Origin: Enterobacteriaceae bacterium UBA5654
GTDB taxonomy: Bacteria; Pseudomonadota; Gammaproteobacteria; Enterobacterales; Enterobacteriaceae
DNA length: 23,173 nt
Assembly (NCBI GenBank): GCA_002421005.1
Contig: DIJC01000011.1
Location: forward strand, 68,942 to 92,114
Direction: 5' to 3'
The notes under the pieces were generated by a model. That model was not told the DNA's origin. It was given only the letters and a program-made list of their open reading frames with translations, and did no database searches. The position numbers and the translations under genes were made by a program. Within the stretch, counting starts at the first letter, position 1. Each line of letters opens with the position of its first letter. Shown here piece after piece: positions 13,224 to 21,687 of the stretch.

Positions 13224-13250
13224 ATCCCCCGCCAGATACAGACGGGGGAT
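13224..13250 (-). terminator. hairpin at the end of the ilv operon
   Basis: ATCCCCCG (13224-13231) and CGGGGGAT (13243-13250) form an 8-bp perfect stem with an 11-base loop, 4 bp after the ilvA stop codon. The minus-strand sequence beyond is GGATAGTGATTA, with no T-run, so this is either a weak terminator or an mRNA 3'-end barrier. Confidence 0.5.
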
Positions 13251-13254
13251 CAGA

Positions 13255-14799
13255 TTACCAGGCCAGAAAGAATTTGAACGCCGGATTATGCGTTTCATCA
13301 TGACATTCGTAGCCCAGCTCTTTCAGTCGCGTTTCGAAATCGGGTTCGTGATTGCCCAGTTCGAACGCGGCAAGTACGCGGCCATAATCAGTGCCGTGGC
13401 TGCGATAGTGGAACAGCGAAATATTCCAGTGCGTGCCGAGGGTGTGCAGGAATTTCAGCAGCGCGCCCGGCGATTCCGGGAATTCAAAGCTGAACAGCCG
13501 CTCCTGAAGTGGTTTTGACGGGCGTCCACCGACCATATAGCGCACGTGCAGCTTCGCCATTTCGTCGTCGGAGAGATCGACCACGCTGTAACCGCCGTCA
13601 TTGAGCAGTTGCAGGATCTCCCGGCGCTCGTCCAGCCCACGGCTTAAGCGCACGCCGACAAAAATGCAGGCGTTGCTGGCATCAGCAAAGCGGTAGTTGA
13701 ATTCGGTGACTGAACGCCCGCCGAGCAGCTGGCAGAATTTCAGGAAGCTGCCCTTCTCTTCCGGGATGGTCACCGCCAGCAATGCTTCACGCTGTTCGCC
13801 CAGCTCGCAGCGTTCAGAAACGTAGCGCAGGCCGTGAAAGTTGACGTTTGCCCCGGAGAGAACGTGCGCCAGGCGCTCGCCGCGAATATTGTGCCGGGCG
13901 ATGTATTTTTTCATCCCCGCCAGCGCCAGCGCGCCGGAAGGTTCCGCCACCGCGCGCACGTCTTCGAACAGATCTTTCATCGCCGCACAAATCGCGTCGC
14001 TATCGACGGTAATGATATCGTCGAGATATTCCTGACACAGGCGGAAAGTTTCATCACCAATGCGTTTCACCGCCACCCCTTCAGCGAACAGCCCGACGCG
14101 CGGCAGATCCACCGGATGTCCGGCTTCCAGCGCAGCTTTCAGGCAGGCGGAATCTTCGGCTTCGACAGCGATGACTTTGATTTGCGGCATCAGTTGTTTG
14201 ATCAGCACCGCCACGCCCGCCGCCAGTCCGCCGCCGCCCACCGGCACAAATACGCGGTCAAGATGGGCGTCCTGTTGCAGCAGTTCCAGCGCGACGGTGC
14301 CCTGTCCGGCGATGACCATCGGGTGATCGAACGGCGGCACCCAGGTAAAGCCCTGCTGTTGTGAAAGCTCAATGGCTTTCGCTTTTGCCTCGTCGAAGTT
14401 CGCCCCGTGGAGCAACACTTCGCCGCCAAAGCTGCGCACCGCATCCACTTTGATATCAGCAGTGGCGACCGGCATGACAATCAGCGCTTTCAGCCCTAAA
14501 CGCGCGGAGGAAAACGCCACGCCCTGCGCGTGATTGCCCGCCGAGGCGGTGATCACACCGCACGCTTTTTGCGCGTCGGTCAGCCCGGCCATCATCGCGT
14601 AGGCTCCGCGCAGCTTGAAGCTGTGCACCGGCTGGCGATCCTCGCGCTTGACCAGAATCACGTTGTCGAGGCGCGAAGAGAGTTTTTCCATTTTTTGTAG
14701 CGGCGTGACCTGCACCGCTTCGTACACCGGCGCACGCAGCACCGCCCGGAGATACTCCGCCCCTTCGGGAGCGGCGGAGAGAGGCTGTGAATCCGCCAT
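13255..14799 (-). CDS. ilvA: Threonine deaminase (biosynthetic, allosteric)
   Basis: PLP enzyme that converts threonine to 2-oxobutyrate and ammonia, the first committed step to isoleucine, feedback-inhibited by isoleucine. The product has 514 residues, the E. coli length. The PLP lysine is Lys62 in VHSFKLRGA. SAGNHAQGVA binds substrate and PVGGGGLAAG holds the cofactor phosphate. Two ACT-like regulatory domains follow at about 330-510. It starts 2 bp after the ilvD stop codon, with its GGGGGG ribosome site inside the ilvD end, so translational coupling is likely. It is the last gene of ilvLXGMEDA. Confidence 0.98.
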   Translation of the reverse strand: MADSQPLSAAPEGAEYLRAVLRAPVYEAVQVTPLQKMEKLSSRLDNVILVKREDRQPVHSFKLRGAYAMMAGLTDAQKACGVITASAGNHAQGVAFSSARLGLKALIVMPVATADIKVDAVRSFGGEVLLHGANFDEAKAKAIELSQQQGFTWVPPFDHPMVIAGQGTVALELLQQDAHLDRVFVPVGGGGLAAGVAVLIKQLMPQIKVIAVEAEDSACLKAALEAGHPVDLPRVGLFAEGVAVKRIGDETFRLCQEYLDDIITVDSDAICAAMKDLFEDVRAVAEPSGALALAGMKKYIARHNIRGERLAHVLSGANVNFHGLRYVSERCELGEQREALLAVTIPEEKGSFLKFCQLLGGRSVTEFNYRFADASNACIFVGVRLSRGLDERREILQLLNDGGYSVVDLSDDEMAKLHVRYMVGGRPSKPLQERLFSFEFPESPGALLKFLHTLGTHWNISLFHYRSHGTDYGRVLAAFELGNHEPDFETRLKELGYECHDETHNPAFKFFLAW

Positions 14800-14801
14800 C
14801 G

Positions 14802-16652
14802 TTAACCCCCCAGTTTCGATTTATCGCGCACCGCGCCTTTATCGGCGCTGGTCGCCAGGCTCGCATAAGCGCGCAGGGCGAAGGAGACCTGACGCTGGCG
14901 ATCTTTCGGCGTCCAGGCTTTATCGCCACGCGCTTCCTGCGTTTCGCGACGCGCGGCAATTTCCGCATCGCTCAGCTGCAACTGAATGCCGCGATTGGGG
15001 ATGTCGATGGCAATCATATCGCCGTCTTCAATCAGCGCGATGTTACCGCCGCTGGCCGCTTCCGGGGAAACGTGGCCGATGGAAAGGCCGGAGGTACCGC
15101 CGGAGAAGCGTCCGTCGGTGATTAACGCACAGGCTTTGCCGAGGCCCATAGACTTCAGGAAGGTGGTCGGGTAAAGCATTTCCTGCATTCCCGGCCCGCC
15201 TTTCGGCCCTTCATAGCGGATCACCACGACGTCACCGGCAACCACTTTACCGCCGAGGATCGCTTCTACGGCGTCGTCCTGGCTTTCGTAAACTTTTGCC
15301 GGGCCGGTGAATTTCAGAATGCTATCGTCCACGCCCGCCGTTTTCACGATGCAGCCGTTTTCCGCAAAGTTGCCGTACAGCACCGCCAGACCACCGTCCT
15401 GACTGTAGGCGTGCTCCAGCGAGCGGATGCAGCCTTCGGCGCGGTCGTCGTCGAGTGAATCCCAGCGGCACTCCTGCGAAAAGGCTTTCGTGGTACGGAT
15501 GCCTGCCGGTCCGGCGCGGTACATTTTTTTCACCGCTTCGTCCTGGGTCACAACCACGTCATACCGTTCGATGGTTTGCGGCAGCGTCAGGCCCAGAATA
15601 TTTTTCACCTCGCGGTTCAGCAGCCCCGCGCGATCCAGTTCGCCCAGAATACCGATCACGCCGCCCGCGCGATGCACATCTTCCATATGGTATTTCTGTG
15701 TGCTTGGCGCGACTTTACACAGCTGCGGCACCTTGCGGGAGAGCTTATCGATATCGCTCATGGTGAAGTCGATTTCAGCTTCCTGCGCTGATGCCAGCAG
15801 ATGCAGCACGGTGTTGGTCGAGCCGCCCATCGCGATGTCCAGCGTCATCGCGTTTTCAAATGCGGCTTTACTGGCGATGTTACGCGGCAGAGCGCTTTCG
15901 TCATCCTGCTCGTAATAACGCCTGGTCAGTTCCACGATGCGCTTACCGGCATTGAGGAACAGCTGTTTACGGTCAGCGTGGGTGGCCAGCAACGAGCCGT
16001 TGCCCGGCTGCGACAGGCCCAGCGCTTCGGTCAGGCAGTTCATCGAGTTGGCGGTGAACATGCCGGAACAAGAACCGCAGGTCGGACAGGCGGAACGTTC
16101 AACCTGATCGCTTTGATCGTCGGAGACTTTCGGGTCCGCGCCCTGGATCATGGCATCAACCAGATCGAGTTTGATGATCTGGTCGGAGAGTTTGGTTTTT
16201 CCGGCTTCCATCGGGCCGCCGGAAACGAAGATCACCGGAATGTTCAGGCGCAGAGAGGCCATTAACATCCCTGGGGTGATTTTGTCGCAGTTGGAGATGC
16301 AGACCATCGCGTCCGCACAGTGCGCATTGACCATATATTCCACGGAATCCGCGATCAGTTCGCGCGATGGCAGTGAATAAAGCATACCTCCGTGGCCCAT
16401 CGCGATGCCGTCATCTACCGCAATGGTGTTGAACTCTTTCGCCACGCCGCCTGATGCCTCGATTTGTTCAGCAACCAGCTTGCCGAGATCGCGCAGGTGA
16501 ACGTGTCCCGGCACGAACTGGGTGAAGGAGTTGACGACCGCGATAATCGGCTTACCGAAATCGGCGTCGGTCATTCCGGTGGCGCGCCACAGCGCACGGG
16601 CTCCGGCCATATTACGGCCGTGGGTGGTGGTGGCTGAACGATACTTAGGCAT
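14802..16652 (-). CDS. ilvD: Dihydroxy-acid dehydratase
   Basis: Iron-sulfur enzyme that dehydrates the dihydroxy acids to 2-oxoisovalerate and 2-oxo-3-methylvalerate. The product has 616 residues, equal to E. coli. Cluster-ligand cysteines are visible at Cys122 (SNCDKITPGM) and Cys195 in the SACPTCGSCSG stretch (cysteines at 189, 192 and 195). The C-terminal GRFSGGTSGLSIGHVSPEA segment is the second family signature. GGGAG precedes the ATG by 10 bases. A 60-bp gap with a hairpin separates it from ilvE; ilvA follows 2 bp on. Confidence 0.98.
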   Translation of the reverse strand: MPKYRSATTTHGRNMAGARALWRATGMTDADFGKPIIAVVNSFTQFVPGHVHLRDLGKLVAEQIEASGGVAKEFNTIAVDDGIAMGHGGMLYSLPSRELIADSVEYMVNAHCADAMVCISNCDKITPGMLMASLRLNIPVIFVSGGPMEAGKTKLSDQIIKLDLVDAMIQGADPKVSDDQSDQVERSACPTCGSCSGMFTANSMNCLTEALGLSQPGNGSLLATHADRKQLFLNAGKRIVELTRRYYEQDDESALPRNIASKAAFENAMTLDIAMGGSTNTVLHLLASAQEAEIDFTMSDIDKLSRKVPQLCKVAPSTQKYHMEDVHRAGGVIGILGELDRAGLLNREVKNILGLTLPQTIERYDVVVTQDEAVKKMYRAGPAGIRTTKAFSQECRWDSLDDDRAEGCIRSLEHAYSQDGGLAVLYGNFAENGCIVKTAGVDDSILKFTGPAKVYESQDDAVEAILGGKVVAGDVVVIRYEGPKGGPGMQEMLYPTTFLKSMGLGKACALITDGRFSGGTSGLSIGHVSPEAASGGNIALIEDGDMIAIDIPNRGIQLQLSDAEIAARRETQEARGDKAWTPKDRQRQVSFALRAYASLATSADKGAVRDKSKLGG

Positions 16653-16681
16653 GCTTTGTTTACTCCCGTCTGACGAATCAA

Positions 16682-16703
16682 TGGGACGGTGCGTGCCGTC
16701 CCA
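16682..16703 (-). other. hairpin in the ilvE-ilvD gap
   Basis: TGGGACGG (16682-16689) and CCGTCCCA (16696-16703) make a perfect 8-bp stem with a 6-base loop, 9 bp after the ilvE stop codon. No T-run follows on the minus strand. An mRNA-processing or stabilising element inside the operon is the simplest reading. Confidence 0.5.
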
Positions 16704-16712
16704 AATTTATGT

Positions 16713-17642
16713 TTATTGATTAACCTGATCCAACCAACCCCATTTATCTTCGGTTTCACCGGTAAAGAGGCCAAAGAAGGCTTGCTGAATACGTTTGGTG
16801 AGCGGGCCGCAACGACCTTCGCCTACCTGGATGCCGTCAACGCTGCGCACCGGGGTGATTTCTGCGGCAGTACCGGACATAAAGACTTCATCAGCCAGGT
16901 ACAGCGATTCGCGTGACAGTACCTGCTCGCGCACTTCGATACCCAGATCTTTCGCCAGCTTGATAATCGCATCGCGGGTGATGCCCGGCAGTGCGGAAGA
17001 GGTAAACGGCGGCGTGAACAGAATGCCGTCTTTCACTTCGAACAGGTTTTCGCCCGCGCCTTCGGAAATGTAGCCGTTAACGTCCAGCGCGATGCCTTCC
17101 TGATAACCATGACGGCGTGCTTCACTTCCCACCAGCAGCGAGGAGAGATAGTTACCGCCCGCTTTGGCTGCGGTTGGAATAGTGTTCGGCGCAGCGCGGT
17201 TCCAGGAAGAAACCATTGCATCAATGCCCTGCTCCAGCGCTTCCGCGCCCAGGTAGGCACCCCACGGGAAAGCAGCGATGATCACGTCAGTTTTGTAACC
17301 GTCCGGCGGGTTTACGCCCATGCCTACGTCACCCACAAAGACCAGCGGACGGATGTACGCGCTGGTCAGATTGTTTTTGCGGATCACCGTGCGGCAGGCT
17401 TCCATCAGCTCGTCAACGCTTTGCGTGACCGGGAAACGATAGATTTTGGCTGAATCACGCAGGCGCTGCATATGTTCGCGATGGCGAAATACTACTGGCC
17501 CTTTGTGCGAGTCGTAGCAGCGGATGCCTTCAAATACGGACGTGCCGTAGTGCAACGCATGGGACATGACGTGCACCTTCGCTTCACCCCACGGAACCAT
17601 CTCGCCATTGAACCAAATGTAATCAGCTTTTTTCGTCGTCAT
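16713..17642 (-). CDS. ilvE: Branched-chain amino acid aminotransferase
   Basis: Fold-type IV PLP transaminase that makes isoleucine, valine and leucine from their 2-oxo acids with glutamate. The product has 309 residues, as in E. coli. The PLP lysine is Lys160 in PTAAKAGGNY. SEGAGENLFEVKDG and SALPGITRDAII are the class IV signature and phosphate-binding parts. AAGGA stands 8 bases before the ATG. It follows ilvM by 17 bp. Confidence 0.98.
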   Translation of the reverse strand: MTTKKADYIWFNGEMVPWGEAKVHVMSHALHYGTSVFEGIRCYDSHKGPVVFRHREHMQRLRDSAKIYRFPVTQSVDELMEACRTVIRKNNLTSAYIRPLVFVGDVGMGVNPPDGYKTDVIIAAFPWGAYLGAEALEQGIDAMVSSWNRAAPNTIPTAAKAGGNYLSSLLVGSEARRHGYQEGIALDVNGYISEGAGENLFEVKDGILFTPPFTSSALPGITRDAIIKLAKDLGIEVREQVLSRESLYLADEVFMSGTAAEITPVRSVDGIQVGEGRCGPLTKRIQQAFFGLFTGETEDKWGWLDQVNQ

Positions 17643-17659
17643 TTTCTTTCCTTTTGCGC

Positions 17660-17923
17660 TCAGGCGCGGATCTGTTGTGATGATGTTGTTCGTTGCTGGA
17701 TATCGACTCGCGCGACGTCTACCAGTTTGCTCAACTGGCTAAACAGTAATTCGACGGGCCGGGGGCTGGCAACGGTCAATTCAATATTTATATTCTGTGT
17801 ATCAGTTGCGGTTTCCATATTCATGGCGCAAATCTGAAAGCCACGGTGGCGCACCACGCGTAAAACACGCTCTAACGTTTCCGGGTTGAAGCGAGCCGAC
17901 ACATTGACCTGATGTTGCATCAT
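17660..17923 (-). CDS. ilvM: Acetolactate synthase II small (regulatory) subunit
   Basis: ACT-domain partner of IlvG needed for full AHAS II activity. The 87-residue product is the E. coli length and is nearly identical, starting MMQHQVNVSARFNPETLER. Its ATG overlaps the ilvG stop codon by four bases (ATGA), so the two subunits are translationally coupled. Confidence 0.97.
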   Translation of the reverse strand: MMQHQVNVSARFNPETLERVLRVVRHRGFQICAMNMETATDTQNINIELTVASPRPVELLFSQLSKLVDVARVDIQQRTTSSQQIRA

Positions 17924-19566
17924 GATAATTTCTCCAGCATTTGTGAGTTACTGGCACCGGGTGGCACCAGCGGCCAGACGTTCTCAAGCTCGTCGATTGA
18001 GACATGAAGCAGGTATGGCCCCTCGCTGTTCAGCATGGCGTCGAGTGCCGCTTCAACCTGGTCTTTACGGGTGATGTGCTGGCCGGGGATGCCGAAGGCG
18101 CTGGCCAGCATGAGGAAATCGGGGTTATCGGTCAGGGTGGTTTCGCTGTAACGTTCCTGAAAAAACAGTTGCTGCCATTGTCGAACCATCCCTAAACGCT
18201 GATTGTCCAGCAGCACGATTTTCAGCGGCAACTGCTTGCGTTTTACGGTGCCCAGCTCCTGTACATTCATCATGAAGGAGCCGTCACCGGAGATACAGAT
18301 AACCGTATCTTCGGGTCGCGCCACCTGCGCGCCTACCGCGGCGGGCAGGCCAAAACCCATCGTTCCCAAGCCGCTGGAGGTGATGAAATTTTCCGGGCGG
18401 GTGTACGTCATGTGTTGTGCCGACCACATCTGATGCTGACCGACATCGGTCGTTACCACGCAATCCTGCGGTTTACGATCGGAGAGTTGTTTTAACAGCA
18501 GCGGCGCGTAAATAGCGTTACCGGGATGATCGTAGCGCCAGGCGTGCTCACGGCGCAGATCGGTCGCGTAGTGGCACCAGTCAGCAATAGCTAATGGCTG
18601 TTGCAACGCAGGCAGCAGGGCATTGAGATCGCCCTGCAAACCAACGTGTACCTGGCGCAGTTTGTTCATTTCTGCCGGGTCGATATCCATATGGATGACT
18701 TTGGCGTGCGGGGCGAAGGTGTTCAGCTTGCCGGTTACGCGGTCATCAAAACGTGCGCCGACGGCGATCAGCAGGTCGCACTGCTGCACCGCAAAGTTTG
18801 CGGCTTTGGTGCCATGCATACCGAGCATACCGAGATAAAACGGATACTCCGCCTCAACCGCGCCCAGCCCTTTCAGGGTGCAGACCACGGGTATTTGCGT
18901 CATGGCGGTAAACTCGCGCAGCGCCGGAACCGCCTGGGCCATTCCCACGCCGCCGCCCACGTACAGTACTGGCTTTTGCGCCTGCGTCAGCATCTGACGG
19001 GCCTGTTCTACTTCTGCACGAGGAAAGGTGACATCGCCTTCAACGGTGGAAAAATGCGGCTCCAGCTCGCCAACGGCCAGCTGGATATCTTTCGGGATAT
19101 CGACCAGAACCGGACCAGGGCGTCCTGAGTTTGCCACCTGGAATGCTTCCGCCATCACGCGGGGCAGTTCTTCCAGAGACTGCACCAGAAAGCTGTGTTT
19201 GGTGCAGGCCAGCGACAAACCGAGGACGTCCACTTCCTGAAAAGCATCCGTACCGATAAACGGGGCAGAAACCTGACCGGTGATCGCGACGACCGGAACA
19301 GAATCTAACAGCGCGTCGGCGAGGCCGGTGATCAGATTGGTCGCACCCGGCCCGGATGTGGCGATACAGACGCCGGTTTTACCGGTTGAACGAGCATAGC
19401 CGATCGCCGCGATTGCCGCCCCCTGCTCGTGACGGCACAACAGATGTTCAAGGCCGCCGTCATACAGTGCATCGTAAACCGGCATAATTGCGCCACCTGG
19501 ATAACCAAATACGGTCTGAACTCCCTGTGCCCGCAACGCATGTACCACCCATTGTGCGCCATTCAT
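17920..19566 (-). CDS. ilvG: Acetolactate synthase II large (catalytic) subunit, intact
   Basis: ThDP enzyme that joins pyruvate with pyruvate or 2-oxobutyrate, giving acetolactate or acetohydroxybutyrate. AHAS II is resistant to valine inhibition. The 548-residue frame is uninterrupted, unlike E. coli K-12, where a frameshift inactivates it. The catalytic Glu47 (CRHEQGAA), the FAD-linked central domain (about 190-330) and the ThDP/Mg motif GDGSFMMNVQEL (about 430-441) are present. The GGGGAAG ribosome site lies inside the preceding tiny gene ilvX, whose stop codon is 2 bp before this ATG. Confidence 0.98.
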   Translation of the reverse strand: MNGAQWVVHALRAQGVQTVFGYPGGAIMPVYDALYDGGLEHLLCRHEQGAAIAAIGYARSTGKTGVCIATSGPGATNLITGLADALLDSVPVVAITGQVSAPFIGTDAFQEVDVLGLSLACTKHSFLVQSLEELPRVMAEAFQVANSGRPGPVLVDIPKDIQLAVGELEPHFSTVEGDVTFPRAEVEQARQMLTQAQKPVLYVGGGVGMAQAVPALREFTAMTQIPVVCTLKGLGAVEAEYPFYLGMLGMHGTKAANFAVQQCDLLIAVGARFDDRVTGKLNTFAPHAKVIHMDIDPAEMNKLRQVHVGLQGDLNALLPALQQPLAIADWCHYATDLRREHAWRYDHPGNAIYAPLLLKQLSDRKPQDCVVTTDVGQHQMWSAQHMTYTRPENFITSSGLGTMGFGLPAAVGAQVARPEDTVICISGDGSFMMNVQELGTVKRKQLPLKIVLLDNQRLGMVRQWQQLFFQERYSETTLTDNPDFLMLASAFGIPGQHITRKDQVEAALDAMLNSEGPYLLHVSIDELENVWPLVPPGASNSQMLEKLS

Positions 19567-19568
19567 AG

Positions 19569-19619
19569 TTACTTCCCCGCCGTAGATCGTGAGAAACAGA
19601 ATTTTATGCTACTGGTCAT
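19569..19619 (-). CDS. ilvX: IlvX small protein
   Basis: A 16-codon ORF between the attenuator and ilvG encodes MTSSIKFCFSRSTAGK. E. coli IlvX has the same length and place and shares the KFCFSR core. AGGAG lies 7 bases before the ATG, and the stop codon is 2 bp before the ilvG start, so its translation probably primes ilvG. The molecular function is unknown. It is too short for usual gene-finding, but position, ribosome site and conserved core support it. Confidence 0.8.
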   Translation of the reverse strand: MTSSIKFCFSRSTAGK

Positions 19620-19649
19620 TGTCTGCTCCTCATTTCTGTTTTTAAGGTC

Positions 19650-19683
19650 AAAAAAAACCCCCGGACCTTTCGGTGCGGGGGTC
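19650..19683 (-). terminator. ilvGMEDA attenuator terminator
   Basis: On the minus strand AGACCCCCGCACC, the loop GAAA and GGTCCGGGGG are followed by a run of eight T (19657-19650). This is identical to the E. coli ilv attenuator as I remember it. It lies 22 bp after the ilvL stop codon, and ribosome stalling on scarce charged Ile, Val or Leu tRNA prevents it forming. Confidence 0.93.
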
Positions 19684-19705
19684 TTAGTTCGTTAAGGCTT
19701 GATTC

Positions 19706-19804
19706 TTAAGCCTTTCCTCGTCCAAGTGCAGCCCCGCACGGTGGGATAATAATCACCACCACGCTAATCACGACCAGGCTAATCACTCGTAGAAGGGCTG
19801 TCAT
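19706..19804 (-). CDS. ilvL: ilvGMEDA operon leader peptide
   Basis: A 32-codon ORF starting MTALLRVISLVVISVVVIII and ending GRGKA, identical to E. coli IlvL. Fifteen of its 32 residues are Ile, Val or Leu (5, 6 and 4), giving multivalent attenuation control by all three branched-chain amino acids. It is followed by the attenuator hairpin. It acts by being translated, not as a protein. Confidence 0.97.
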   Translation of the reverse strand: MTALLRVISLVVISVVVIIIPPCGAALGRGKA

Positions 19805-20141
19805 TTTCTGTACTTTCTGGCTTCTTGTTCGAAGGAATACCTAAAGAGGTATCACAGAGTGTGGAGCAAACACAACATTTTTTTATGGCATGATTTTCGA
19901 TCAGCTTAACGCTTTAGCAAAATATCTTTGTTTTTTATAAGAAAAAATTGAAATGAAAAAAATTCAGTTTCTTAAGGTTACTATGCTGGATTTTTAGCGG
20001 CGAGCAATTTTGCCAGTTGGATTCAGAAAAAAATGTAACGTTGCATGCAGATAAAAAAACTGCGGAATCCAGTGCGTAAATCTGCAATTCGCCGGTTAAC
20101 AGCTTCCGGTAACGGGATTAGCCTCAGTCGCAGGAGGGGCT
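19805..20141. promoter_or_regulatory. control region between ilvL and comM
   Basis: This 337-bp gap contains no gene. Its left part holds the ilvL promoter; its middle (about 19900-19980) is very A/T-rich, the kind of upstream region that binds IHF in the E. coli ilv operon. Its right part leads to comM, where a TTGCCA/TGTAAC pair (20010-20015, 20034-20039; 18-bp spacer) is a weak candidate promoter. I found no clear CRP-S (TGCGA-N6-TCGCA) site. Confidence 0.5.
19851..19878 (-). promoter_or_regulatory. predicted ilvGMEDA promoter
   Basis: The position is chosen by alignment in memory to the E. coli promoter, using the shared downstream CTCTTTAGG and TTCCTTCGAACAAGA sequence. The -35 would be ATGTTG (19878-19873) and the -10 TGTGAT (19856-19851), with 16 bp between. 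The hexamers are poor matches to consensus, so the exact register is uncertain. Confidence 0.45.
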
Positions 20142-21662
20142 ATGTCACTATCAATTGTCTATACCCGTGCCGCGCTTGGCGTTATGGCACCGCTTATTAC
20201 CGTCGAGGTCCATATTAGTAACGGTCTGCCAGGGCTGACGATGGTCGGGCTGCCGGAAACCACCGTCAAGGAGGCGCGCGATCGGGTGCGCAGCGCAATC
20301 CTCAACAGCGGTTATACCTTTCCGGCTAAGAAGATCACTATCAACCTGGCACCGGCAGATCTTCCGAAAGAGGGCGGGCGATACGATTTACCAATTGCTA
20401 TTGCGCTTCTGACGGCCTCTGAGCAGCTTAAACCTTCCCGACTGGACCAGTACGAACTGGTAGGCGAACTGGCGCTTACAGGAGCGTTACGCGGAGTTCC
20501 CGGCGCGATATCGGCGGCAATGGAAGCGTTGAAAGCAGGTCGGCAAATTATCGTCGCACAGGAAAATGCGGCAGAAGTGGCGCTGATTGGCGGTCAGGAC
20601 TGCTTTGTTGCCACTCATCTTCTGGAAGTCTGCGCATTTCTTGAGGGAAAACAGGCGCTTCCTCTTCCTCCGCCAGAGCATTGCTCATTGCCTCTTATAA
20701 CAGAGGATATAAGTGATGTGATTGGTCAGGAGCAGGGCAAGCGGGCGTTAGCGATCACTGCTGCCGGAGGGCATAATTTATTGTTTATCGGGCCACCTGG
20801 CACTGGCAAGACGATGCTTGCCAGTCGACTGAACGGTATTTTACCGCCGCTTAGCAACCAGGAGGCGCTGGAGAGTGCCGCAATCCTCAGCCTGGTCAAT
20901 GGCAGTAGCATCCATAAACAGTGGCGGCGCAGGCCGTTTCGCTCGCCGCATCACAGTGCGTCGCTCACGGCGATGGTGGGAGGCGGTGCCATTCCTGCGC
21001 CGGGTGAGATCTCGCTGGCGCATAACGGCATTCTTTTCCTTGATGAACTGCCGGAGTTTGAGCGTCGCGTGCTTGATGCTCTGCGCGAGCCAATAGAATC
21101 AGGAAAAATTCATATTTCGCGTACCAGAGCCAAAATTACTTATCCTGCGCGCTTCCAGTTAATAGCAGCGATGAATCCCAGCCCTACCGGTCATTATCAG
21201 GGCAACCATAACCGCTGCTCGCCTGACCAGACGCTGCGCTATTTGGGACGCTTATCCGGCCCGTTTCTCGATCGCTTTGATCTGTCACTGGAGATCCCTC
21301 TTCCACCGCCCGGACTACTGAGCCAGCCGGTTAAACAAGGCGAGAGTAGTGAAACCGTCAGACAACATGTCATGGAGGCTCAGGAACGCCAGTTTGCAAG
21401 GCAAAACAAGCTTAATGCACGTCTTGAGGGAAGTGAGATCCGAGAGTATTGCCAGCTCAGCGCGGAGGATGCACTGTGGCTGGAGCAGACATTGACGCAT
21501 CTTGGGCTTTCAATTCGCGCCTGGCAGCGCCTGCTTAAGGTTGCTCGTACTATTGCAGATATTGAGCGCTGTGAGCAACTTGAGCGTCGTCATTTACAGG
21601 AAGCGCTGGGCTACCGGGCCATCGACCGGCTGCTTATTCATCTGCAAAAGATGATGGCGTAA
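20142..21662 (+). CDS. comM: ComM/YifB AAA+ ATPase (Mg-chelatase-like)
   Basis: AAA+ ATPase that acts as a hexameric branch-migration helicase during natural transformation in Vibrio and Acinetobacter; its role in enteric bacteria is less clear. The product has 506 residues, as in E. coli YifB. The N-terminal Lon-protease-like fold (about 20-170) includes GLPGLTMVGLPETTVKEARDR in parts, the ATPase core has Walker A GPPGTGKT (217-224) and Walker B ILFLDE (297-302), and the Mg-chelatase C-terminal segment follows (about 400-500). AGGAGG lies just before the ATG. It is divergent from ilvL and convergent with maoP. Confidence 0.97.
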   Translation: MSLSIVYTRAALGVMAPLITVEVHISNGLPGLTMVGLPETTVKEARDRVRSAILNSGYTFPAKKITINLAPADLPKEGGRYDLPIAIALLTASEQLKPSRLDQYELVGELALTGALRGVPGAISAAMEALKAGRQIIVAQENAAEVALIGGQDCFVATHLLEVCAFLEGKQALPLPPPEHCSLPLITEDISDVIGQEQGKRALAITAAGGHNLLFIGPPGTGKTMLASRLNGILPPLSNQEALESAAILSLVNGSSIHKQWRRRPFRSPHHSASLTAMVGGGAIPAPGEISLAHNGILFLDELPEFERRVLDALREPIESGKIHISRTRAKITYPARFQLIAAMNPSPTGHYQGNHNRCSPDQTLRYLGRLSGPFLDRFDLSLEIPLPPPGLLSQPVKQGESSETVRQHVMEAQERQFARQNKLNARLEGSEIREYCQLSAEDALWLEQTLTHLGLSIRAWQRLLKVARTIADIERCEQLERRHLQEALGYRAIDRLLIHLQKMMA

Positions 21663-21687
21663 AAAAGGGGCTTTCGCCCCTGATTTT
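21661..21687. terminator. bidirectional terminator between comM and maoP
   Basis: GGGGC (21667-21671) and GCCCC (21676-21680) enclose a TTTC loop. On the minus strand it runs into a T-run (complement of the A-run 21661-21666), ending maoP. On the plus strand TGATTTTT follows, ending comM. Confidence 0.8.

Noticed and set aside
14456..14968. A 170-codon reading frame antiphase to ilvD/ilvA on the same strand
   Set aside because: It overlaps the conserved ends of ilvD and ilvA in another frame and has a composition typical of shifted GC-rich coding DNA.
20040..20110. A Sxy-dependent CRP-S site upstream of comM
   Set aside because: Several TGCG and TTCGC fragments occur, but none is arranged as TGCGA-N6-TCGCA.
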